DNA of 5,751 nucleotides from JAEHDI01 sp035455185 (lineage in GTDB: Bacteria; Acidobacteriota; Terriglobia; Bryobacterales; Bryobacteraceae): the NCBI GenBank assembly GCA_035455185.1, contig DATIFQ010000533.1, forward strand, positions 1 through 5,751, in the 5' to 3' direction. The position numbers were made by a program, and so were the translations under genes. The notes beneath the pieces were generated by a model, which saw only the letters and a program-made list of their open reading frames with translations, did not search any database and was not told the DNA's origin. Within the stretch, counting starts at the first letter, position 1, and every line of letters begins with the position of its first letter. Below are positions 1-5,579 of this stretch, in pieces.

Positions 1-3000
1 TTCTGCGGAGTCCTGTCCTCCAGTTTCGGGCTTGAACCGTCCGTGAGCATCCCCCCGAACCGCAGGTTTGCGCCGGAGCTCAACATCAGAAGGTGGCTGG
101 TCTGCCATCCACCCACGATCGCGTTCAGCACCGGGTGCAGGTTGTTCAGATGCGCCCGTCCCTTGCCGAACGGAAGGTCATAGGAACCCGCGGCGCTTAC
201 GCGATGCCGGGGCATCGTTCCGGCGATGAAGGTGAACTTGTTGATGAACTGGTCGTCCGAGTTGAAGAACTCGTAGTTCTTCTCTTGGTTGTAGTTGTAC
301 GCGAACAGGAAGCTGCTGCCTCCGCTGTAGGACCTCTGCACGCGCAACTGTAGGGCCTTGTACCGGTTCAGCACCCCATCGCTGAATCGCTGCTCGATCG
401 AGCCGTACTGCGGGTAGGGGCTGAGTAGCCTGCCGATGGTCACCGTCTTCAGATTGCGCAGCGAGCCGGGGAACTTCTCCCGCGTCAGGATCTGGTAGAA
501 CGGGTTCGGCACCGTGGCGTTCAAGGCCGCTTTATGCGTGTAGCTGAGGTTCGGATCCGTAAGGTTGAGCTGCTTTGTGTAGGGCAGGTCGTGGCCGAAG
601 TTCATGAACCACGTCCCGTCGAAGTGGATCTGGTACGGCAACTGGCGTTGGATCGAGAAGTTCACGCGGTCGTTCACTCCTGTACGCATGTCCTGTTCGT
701 AGAACCAGGCGGGGTCGCCGAGGTTCGTGTAGCGGCCCAGCGATTTTTCGAGCGGCATGATCAGCGGATAGTCCGACGGGAACGGATTACTCAGGCGAGC
801 CTGAGGGATGCCGTTAATGGCCGGGGCCACATCGGTCCGCGCGCTGAAGCCGAACATCGGGAGGACGTTGCTCGCCAGCGTGTTCTGGATGAGCACGGGC
901 GGAATGACGTAGCGGGCAAAGCCGGCGCGGAACGCCGTCTTGTCGTTGACCCGGATGGCAATACCTGCGCGTGGCATGAGCGTTAACTTCTGGGCTTCGT
1001 AGATGCCGCGGTTCGAACCGTCCGTGAACACCCAGGCGCCGTTCCAAATCGGCGTGCTCTGCCGGTACTGCAACACCGCATCCGGCAGCTTGGGAGCATT
1101 GTTCTGGAACTCGGGAATCGGGTTGGTGAGGTCCAGGTACCTGGAGAAGCGGTCGCGCTCGTCGTACGGCCCGCTTTCGTATTCGTACCGCAAGCCCAGG
1201 TTGATGGTGAGGCGCGGGTTAACCCGGATGTCGTCATGGACGAACAGCCCATAGTAATTCGCCCGGAAGTACTGGTAGGGGTAGGTCTGGGCGTTGGAGT
1301 TGTTGTCGATGGCGCCCAGCAGGAACGTGGCGAACCCACTGCCATTTTTCTTCAGGTCAGGCGACTGGAAGGTTTCCGCCGTGAAATGCTGGTAAGAGTA
1401 GAAATTCATCAGGTTCGGAAAGATCCCGTCGGCCTTGTGTTTCCGGTGCGCGAACCCGGTCTTCAAACTGTGTTTGCCCAAGACTTTGCGCAGACTGCCA
1501 TCCCAGGTCCAGTGCCGCGGGTGCTGGATCCAGTAGCCTCCCTTGCCATAATTGCCGCCGGCCGAGATATACGGGTAGTAAACCGCCGGCATCTCGCCGA
1601 TGTACGGCTTGTACCAGGGATTGTTCGGCCAGAACTCCGCCAGTCCCTCCTCGCCGATCATCGACCGCGGGGCGACGTAGTCGTCCTCGAGCGAGCCGTA
1701 ACTCATGCGGAAATTGAAGACCGTGGTCGGGTTGAGCGTATAGACCATGTCCCCGGCTATGTTGCGATTGTTCATGGCTCCGCCGTTATCGTTCGGCATG
1801 GCGGCCGACTGCACGTAGTCGGTTTGATCCAGAGTCGTTTTCACACGCGAGAAGCGGAAGAATACCTTCCAGTTGTCCTGGATGTTCCAATCCACGCGTT
1901 CGGAAAAATTGAAATACTTCTGGGGCCATGAGTAGCCGATCTTGTAGTTATTCACGCCGGTGACATCGTCGCCGGGGCCGTTCGGCGCCCAGATGTCCTG
2001 CATGATGCGCTTCGCTGTGGGATCGATCCGGTCGGCCGGGATCCGGTTATCCGGGAACGCCGTGCGGCTGACTTTTCCGGTGGCCGTGTCGATCGTTGTG
2101 GTCCACGGGTCGTAGATGGTCATCACTCCGCCGTAAATACTCTTGGACTGCGAAAAGTCGCCCTGCCGCTCTAGATCGGTCGGCTGAGTCGAAATCCTGG
2201 TGTTCGGTTCCTGGCTGCGCCAGCCCTCATACGCGGTGAAGGTGAACAGCTTGTTCTTGATGATCGGGTTGCCGGCCGTTACACCCCAGATGTGGTTCCG
2301 CACCAGGTTGCGGGTGTTCGTGACCGAGTTCGTGCGCGCATTGAATTTGGGGTTGCGCCCGAAGTAGTACATCGTTCCGTGGATTTCGTTGGTGCCGGAC
2401 TTCATGCCCACACTCATGATTCCGCCGCCGCTGTGCCCGAACTCCGCGTCCACGCTGTTCTGCTGCACGGAGAACTCCTGCACCGCGTCCATAGGCGGAG
2501 AGTAGGAGCCCTTGACGCCGATCTGGACCGGAGCGCCATCCACCGTGATGTCGTTCTTCATGGTCGTATTGCCGCCTACGTCGAGTTGGCTGGATGACCA
2601 CATATAGAACGGGTTGCGGTGGGCCACGTCCCAATAGCGGTTCACCACCGCCGGGTCGAGCAGCGCCAGCGTAAATGGATTGCGTTGCATGATGGGCAGG
2701 TCGGTCAGCATCTTGCGATCGATCGTCAGCTCCATCGTGCTGGTGGTGAACTGAAGAGCGACTGCCGTGTCCACCACGCTAATGGTTTCCGTGACTGCGC
2801 CAGGCGTCAGCGTGGCGTTGACTGTGACGTCGCCGCGCACCTGCACCGGGATCTTGTCCGCTACAAACTTGTTGAATCCGTGCATCGTAACCGTGACCGA
2901 ATACGATCCCGGCTCGACGAAATCAAATATGTACTGGCCGTTTCCGTCCGTCGGCCTGGCGGCTACGACTCCCGTGTTCTCGTTCTGAAGCGTAACGGTG

Positions 3001-3149
3001 GCTCCAACAACGATTGCCTGGCTGGAATCCGTTACGGTACCTTGCAAGCGGGCGCGGTAGTCCTGGGCGAAAACAAGCCCGGAGAGCGCGCCGAAAATCG
3101 TGCCAAACAGCAGAAGTCTTGGCACGAGACATCTCGCTGAAAGTCTCAT
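1..3149 (-). CDS. Oar-like TonB-dependent outer-membrane receptor, C-terminus cut by window edge
   Basis: Likely outer-membrane active transporter whose barrel takes up a large substrate (glycan, peptide or chelate) with energy from TonB; the substrate cannot be read from sequence. The frame is open for 1049 codons to the left edge with no stop; I checked the frame at four internal points and saw no frameshift. Residues 1-29 are a signal peptide ending in VFAQ. Residues about 33-115 form a carboxypeptidase-regulatory-like beta-sandwich (RLQGTVTDSS, then DGNGQYIFDFVEPGSYSVTV). The plug covers about 135-260, with NDITVDGAP (199-207), VQEFSVQQNSVDAEFGHSGG (223-242) and SGTNEIHG (251-258). The barrel starts near 285 (TAYEGW at 305-310), and HRVSAAGSYDLPFGKGR lies at 982-998. 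Relatives usually run about 1000-1200 residues, so perhaps 50-120 are missing. The ATG at 3149 is chosen because a GGGAGGG Shine-Dalgarno lies 6 bases upstream and a signal peptide follows at once. Family assignment is strong; the role in glycan uptake is inference from the neighbouring hydrolase. Confidence 0.93.
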   Translation of the reverse strand, partial: MRLSARCLVPRLLLFGTIFGALSGLVFAQDYRARLQGTVTDSSQAIVVGATVTLQNENTGVVAARPTDGNGQYIFDFVEPGSYSVTVTMHGFNKFVADKIPVQVRGDVTVNATLTPGAVTETISVVDTAVALQFTTSTMELTIDRKMLTDLPIMQRNPFTLALLDPAVVNRYWDVAHRNPFYMWSSSQLDVGGNTTMKNDITVDGAPVQIGVKGSYSPPMDAVQEFSVQQNSVDAEFGHSGGGIMSVGMKSGTNEIHGTMYYFGRNPKFNARTNSVTNTRNLVRNHIWGVTAGNPIIKNKLFTFTAYEGWRSQEPNTRISTQPTDLERQGDFSQSKSIYGGVMTIYDPWTTTIDTATGKVSRTAFPDNRIPADRIDPTAKRIMQDIWAPNGPGDDVTGVNNYKIGYSWPQKYFNFSERVDWNIQDNWKVFFRFSRVKTTLDQTDYVQSAAMPNDNGGAMNNRNIAGDMVYTLNPTTVFNFRMSYGSLEDDYVAPRSMIGEEGLAEFWPNNPWYKPYIGEMPAVYYPYISAGGNYGKGGYWIQHPRHWTWDGSLRKVLGKHSLKTGFAHRKHKADGIFPNLMNFYSYQHFTAETFQSPDLKKNGSGFATFLLGAIDNNSNAQTYPYQYFRANYYGLFVHDDIRVNPRLTINLGLRYEYESGPYDERDRFSRYLDLTNPIPEFQNNAPKLPDAVLQYRQSTPIWNGAWVFTDGSNRGIYEAQKLTLMPRAGIAIRVNDKTAFRAGFARYVIPPVLIQNTLASNVLPMFGFSARTDVAPAINGIPQARLSNPFPSDYPLIMPLEKSLGRYTNLGDPAWFYEQDMRTGVNDRVNFSIQRQLPYQIHFDGTWFMNFGHDLPYTKQLNLTDPNLSYTHKAALNATVPNPFYQILTREKFPGSLRNLKTVTIGRLLSPYPQYGSIEQRFSDGVLNRYKALQLRVQRSYSGGSSFLFAYNYNQEKNYEFFNSDDQFINKFTFIAGTMPRHRVSAAGSYDLPFGKGRAHLNNLHPVLNAIVGGWQTSHLLMLSSGANLRFGGMLTDGSSPKLEDRTPQ

Positions 3150-3155
3150 CCCATA

Positions 3156-3162
3156 CCCTCCC
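3156..3162 (-). promoter_or_regulatory. Ribosome-binding site of the receptor gene
   Basis: Minus-strand GGGAGGG is separated by 6 bases from the ATG at 3149. It is a strong Shine-Dalgarno match at good spacing and fixes the start of the receptor gene. Confidence 0.75.
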
Positions 3163-3203
3163 ACTAAAGTCGGTTGGCTAGCGCTGTGAGGTAAACTGAC
3201 CGC

Positions 3204-3227
3204 CGGGTTCAGGCAAGCTGCAACCCG
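3204..3227 (-). promoter_or_regulatory. Bulged hairpin in the receptor 5' leader
   Basis: CGGGTT (3204-3209) pairs with AACCCG (3222-3227), and CAG (3210-3212) pairs with CTG (3218-3220) after a one-base bulge. This gives a 9-bp stem with a 5-base loop about 55 bases before the receptor start codon. It could affect translation or message stability; no known riboswitch family is recognised. Confidence 0.3.
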
Positions 3228-3244
3228 ACAAAACCGCCGGAACT

Positions 3245-3258
3245 GGAATTTCAATTCC
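3245..3258. promoter_or_regulatory. 14-base palindrome, possible operator
   Basis: GGAATT-TC-AATTCC is a perfect 6-bp dyad with a 2-base centre. It lies between a TATACT box (3278-3283) and the receptor start, a position where a repressor could act on transcription. No binding protein can be named. Confidence 0.3.
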
Positions 3259-3277
3259 TCAAATCCGGTGTCGGGCT

Positions 3278-3283
3278 AGTATA
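3278..3283 (-). promoter_or_regulatory. Possible -10 box of the receptor gene
   Basis: The minus strand reads TATACT, a 5/6 match to TATAAT, which would give a leader of about 120 bases. I found no convincing -35 hexamer at 16-18 bases, so this is a weak candidate only. Confidence 0.22.
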
Positions 3284-3510
3284 CACCCAGGTATCAATAT
3301 CTGGTCCTCTGAAGTTTGTTTTTTTCTGCGGATTGTCTTTGCCTTTTGCCAAGAGTCAACTGCGCCCTGTAGAGAAAATCCACACTCCTAGCCTCTTCTA
3401 GCCTGCCTCCGCCCATCCCCGCCCTGTACCCGACGGCCACCGGAAACGCACCGACGACCGTGAATCGATACGATTTCCGAGATAATCGGCGTCGAACGAC
3501 GGGGCTGAGG

Positions 3511-3538
3511 TCTCATCCCCCCGTTCGGGGGGATGAGA
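3511..3538. promoter_or_regulatory. Perfect 12-bp hairpin of unknown role
   Basis: TCTCATCCCCCC (3511-3522) is the exact complement of GGGGGGATGAGA (3527-3538), with a 4-base loop GTTC. No T-run follows on either strand, so it is not a classical intrinsic terminator, though it could stop or stabilise the transcript of the upstream minus-strand gene. Its 3' arm on the minus strand repeats the receptor's start-codon region (see findings). It could also be a copy of a dispersed palindromic repeat. Confidence 0.5.
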
Positions 3539-3625
3539 GGTAACAGTCGGTTTAACGCCGCGCGGCCTGCGGTAAGATCTCTCGTCGATCCGCTACCACG
3601 CCTGGCTCTCCCGGTGAACTGAGGG

Positions 3626-3665
3626 CCGTTCTCCGGCTTTGTGCGCTAGGAAAGTGGGAGAACGG
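3626..3665 (-). terminator. Hairpin after the hydrolase-like gene, possible terminator
   Basis: CCGTTCTCC (3626-3634) pairs with GGAGAACGG (3657-3665) over 9 bp. An inner CTTT/AAAG stem (3637-3640 with 3651-3654) follows after a 2x2 internal loop. The hairpin begins 23 bases past the TGA at 3689-3691, where a terminator or 3'-end stabiliser belongs. No T-tract follows on the minus strand, so factor-independent termination is uncertain. Confidence 0.4.
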
Positions 3666-3688
3666 GTAGTCCGTGCTTTGTCTTCGAT

Positions 3689-5221
3689 TCACTGCTTCCC
3701 ACTCACGAGTTTCGCGAACTCCTCGAGCAGAGCGTACTTATTCTGCCACGTCGTGTATACGATCCCCTGTGCGTTGGGCGTCTTCTGAAGCTCTTCCAGC
3801 CAGCCACGCGGGTTGTCCAACGTATCAGCGTCATAGTACGCCCCCGCCATTGTCCGGAAACCAAGCTTTGAGAAGAACGGCAGGCTCAGCGCGCGCTTTT
3901 GGTAGTACCATGCGAGGATCCCCATCTCCTTCGGGACGTAGTTCCACGATCCCGTGAAGTCACCCTGCACCAGATAGTAGTTGCCGTGTGCATTGTGGTT
4001 CGGGTCCAGCATGTCCGACCAGACCCACACGTCCACTTTCGGGTTCACTTCCCGCAGCATCTGAAACTGTTTGGTCAAGCACTCGCCGAGCAGTTGCGCC
4101 ATGTTCCGCCCGCGGCACGCCTCGCACGTACCTCCTTCGCGGATCTCATCCATGCTCAGCACGTAGCGCGGCGGCGCAACCGCGCCATGCATCTGCCGAG
4201 CCATCTCGCGCCAGATCTCGTGGATCTTCGGTTCCGCCATGCAAATTGTCGTCTGCCCGTCGTTGATCGAAAAACCGTGATAGTAACTGACACGCAGCCG
4301 CTCGTCGTCCTTGATTCGGCCCCCAACCACCAGCTTGAGCGCGGGGCCTTCGTGGTCGAATCGGAAGTTAAGGTCAGGATCGACCACCCACTCATAATCG
4401 CGGCCCTCTTTGTAAATCGTCCCGTCACCGTCGCTCCGGACCGTCACCGGGGTGCCCGGACGCCGCAGCACGTTGATGAGTCCCACCTCCTCCACGCGCA
4501 CGCTGTCCACCCAGGCCTTTCCCGTTCGCGGACTTGCCGCGCCGATCGAGATCCGCACCTTGTCGTACCACAGGCTGTTGAACCCCCAGCGGACCTCGCG
4601 CCAGTCGGTTGTCGGCGGTATCCGAGCGTTCCAAGGTGTTAGGTTCCGGTTATCCGCCGTCCGCACGTCCAACCGGAAGGCGCCGCTGGTGAAAGGGCGC
4701 GTCTCCGGCAGACCTTCACTCTTGGCCCGGAACGTCACCCGGTAGCAGCGATACGGGCGCACCGCGACTTCGCACGTCCATGCGCCCTCTACCGCCGCAC
4801 CGCTATCCGCCACCGGCACCTCAGGCACGATGCGCGCTTCGCCGCCCTTCGCGATGTACAGCGCATCTTTCACCGGCAGTCCCTCGGCCAAGTTGCGGTC
4901 GTGCGCCAGAATACTGCCTCCGTAACCGGCAGAAAAGATGTTCGGGATCATTTCCAGCCGGTACTCGCGGAAAATCTCCCTTACTTTCTGGAGACGCTCG
5001 AGGTAGTCGGGCGGCTTGAGGTCGATAGAATCGAGTCCCGCCGAGAACAGGACCCCGTTGAGGCCGTTCTCGGACGCGGTGCGGGCGATCTGCCGGATCT
5101 CCTCCACCTGCTGGTCCGACGTCAGCCGGCGTGAAATGTACACCCAGCGGTGAGGAAATACCTTCTCAGCGGGCCAGGCTACGGTGGCCCATAGCAATAG
5201 TGCGAACCAGTATTTGCTCAT
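3689..5221 (-). CDS. Exported glycoside-hydrolase-like TIM-barrel protein (GH20-like) with inserted beta-sandwich
   Basis: A 510-residue protein, probably a periplasmic or secreted carbohydrate-active enzyme. Residues 1-18 are a signal peptide (MSKYWFALLLWATVAWPA). Residues about 22-125 look like the first beta/alpha units of a TIM barrel (NGVLFSAGLD, MIPNIFSAGYGG). About 126-250 is a beta-rich stretch like a carbohydrate-binding jelly roll (VEGAWTCEVAVRPYRCYRVT ... KAWVDSVRVEEVGL). About 255-315 is a second small beta region (TIYKEGRDYEW). The barrel resumes from about 320 to the end: YVLSMDEIREGGTCEAC places an Asp-Glu pair at 358-359, the arrangement GH20 enzymes use for substrate-assisted catalysis, followed by C366-x-x-C369. 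WVWSDMLDP (399-407) and YTTWQNKY (489-496) supply aromatic residues typical of sugar sites. The ATG at 5221 is preferred over upstream in-frame ATGs at 5272 and 5326 because the signal peptide starts there. Sequence-level GH20 membership is inference; a diverged, unassigned hydrolase family is equally possible. Confidence 0.85.
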   Translation of the reverse strand: MSKYWFALLLWATVAWPAEKVFPHRWVYISRRLTSDQQVEEIRQIARTASENGLNGVLFSAGLDSIDLKPPDYLERLQKVREIFREYRLEMIPNIFSAGYGGSILAHDRNLAEGLPVKDALYIAKGGEARIVPEVPVADSGAAVEGAWTCEVAVRPYRCYRVTFRAKSEGLPETRPFTSGAFRLDVRTADNRNLTPWNARIPPTTDWREVRWGFNSLWYDKVRISIGAASPRTGKAWVDSVRVEEVGLINVLRRPGTPVTVRSDGDGTIYKEGRDYEWVVDPDLNFRFDHEGPALKLVVGGRIKDDERLRVSYYHGFSINDGQTTICMAEPKIHEIWREMARQMHGAVAPPRYVLSMDEIREGGTCEACRGRNMAQLLGECLTKQFQMLREVNPKVDVWVWSDMLDPNHNAHGNYYLVQGDFTGSWNYVPKEMGILAWYYQKRALSLPFFSKLGFRTMAGAYYDADTLDNPRGWLEELQKTPNAQGIVYTTWQNKYALLEEFAKLVSGKQ

Positions 5222-5230
5222 GCCAGCCGA

Positions 5231-5236
5231 ATTATA
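5231..5236 (-). promoter_or_regulatory. TATAAT -10 box almost abutting the hydrolase-like start codon
   Basis: The minus strand reads TATAAT, a perfect -10 match, ending 9 bases before the ATG at 5221. Initiation at the usual distance would leave a leader of only a few bases. The -35 region (GTGAGC at 5254-5259, 17-base spacer) is poor. No good Shine-Dalgarno lies between box and ATG, which fits a leaderless or near-leaderless message. Confidence 0.4.
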
Positions 5237-5379
5237 ACAACCCCGCTCCCTGCGCTCACTCTCGCGACCCATCAGGGTGTGCAACGAAGAGCAGCGAGAG
5301 AGGTTTTGTTGCTTCCGTTTCGCCAAGGGGGTAGGAGCTTACGCTTGGTTTCCCTACGTGGTTGTAAAGGAAGGGTTTC

Positions 5380-5424
5380 TGGAGCCACCCGCCGGGCTTG
5401 AACCGGCGACCTGCTGATTACGAA
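5380..5424 (-). pseudogene. 3' half of tRNA-Thr(CGT), probable integration (att) scar
   Basis: On the minus strand these 45 bases form the second half of a tRNA: anticodon loop TTCGTAA (5418-5424, anticodon CGT, threonine), 3' anticodon-stem strand TCAGC, variable loop AGGTC, a perfect T-arm (GCCGG, loop TTCAAGC, CCGGC), 3' acceptor strand GGGTGGC, discriminator T and encoded CCA. The five bases before the loop (CTGGC) do not pair with TCAGC, and no D-arm or 5' acceptor strand (GCCACCC) is found upstream, so this is not a working tRNA. A break exactly at the anticodon loop is characteristic of tyrosine-recombinase integration into tRNA genes. The integrated DNA would lie on the side of the missing half, at higher coordinates. 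Confidence 0.85.
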
Positions 5425-5445
5425 GCCAGGGCTGTCAAGTCTGGC
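5425..5445. repeat. Short inverted repeat at the tRNA breakpoint
   Basis: GCCAG (5425-5429) and CTGGC (5441-5445) are inverted copies 11 bases apart, starting at the base next to the tRNA fragment's broken end. They might be a recombinase core-type binding site, but 5-base arms can occur by chance. Confidence 0.25.
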
Positions 5446-5545
5446 GTGTGATTTTGTTTCTCGATTTCCCTTTGATTCTGCGGTGGTTGTGGATGCGTTG
5501 GGCACTCGGGCGCACAGCCGCAAATTGGTGAGATTTCGGGCGAGT

Positions 5546-5570
5546 TGCTGACAAAACTGCTGACAAAAAC
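5546..5570. repeat. Tandem repeat TGCTGACAAAAC / TGCTGACAAAAAC
   Basis: Two adjacent copies of 12 and 13 bases differ only by one extra A. They lie 122 bases from the tRNA breakpoint, on the side where the element is expected, and 10 bases past the stop of the small protein gene. Directly repeated short motifs beside an attachment core resemble integrase or excisionase arm sites; that role is inference. Confidence 0.5.
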
Positions 5571-5579
5571 CGGGGCTGA

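Larger units (their letters stand above)
3150..3688. other. Intergenic region between the hydrolase-like gene and the receptor gene
   Basis: This 539-base gap holds no open frame I can support on either strand. It contains the receptor's ribosome-binding site, a bulged hairpin (3204-3227), a 14-base palindrome (3245-3258), a TATACT box (3278-3283), a perfect 12-bp hairpin (3511-3538), a short palindrome CGTCGAACGACG (3490-3501) and a long-stem hairpin just beyond the stop of the upstream gene (3626-3665). The middle part (about 3330-3480) shows only a pyrimidine-rich plus strand with two copies of CTAGCCT ten bases apart and nothing else recognisable. The length and the separate signals suggest that the two flanking genes are transcribed independently. 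Confidence 0.8.

Noticed and set aside
32..1027. Repeated TTGAACCGTCCGTGA-like stretch at about 33-47 and 1013-1027
   Set aside because: Both encode a TDGS peptide in loops of the receptor (one TDGSSP, one TDGSNR). Similar codon choice explains the match without a functional DNA repeat.
1236..1931. Plus-strand open frame of 231 codons, and similar ones at 534-986 and 2619-3140
   Set aside because: All are antisense to the receptor gene, whose frame shows continuous family motifs. The plus-strand products lack any recognisable domain.
3899..4642. Plus-strand open frame of 247 codons, with smaller frames nearby on both strands
   Set aside because: It is antisense to the hydrolase-like gene and rich in Arg, His and Val, a mirror effect of GC-biased codons; no motif or ribosome-binding site.
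5281..5312. GCAACGAA ... TTTGTTGC inverted pair (8 bp including one G-T) between the scar and the hydrolase-like gene
   Set aside because: The stem is short with a 16-base loop, no T-tract and no nearby gene end that needs a terminator; this is expected by chance.
5222..5326. Longer start for the hydrolase-like gene at 5326 (35 extra residues)
   Set aside because: The extra residues are polar and Arg/Glu/Ser rich and would bury the signal peptide that begins at the ATG at 5221; the TATAAT box also lies inside the extension.
5435..5579. Another open minus-strand frame (VLSAVLSAT ... RNKITRQT, stop at 5435-5437), possibly the tail of a dead integrase
   Set aside because: The repeated VLSA/VLSA comes from the tandem DNA repeat. 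No integrase motif (Arg, His-x-x-Arg or Tyr box) is visible in 48 codons, so there is no support beyond position.
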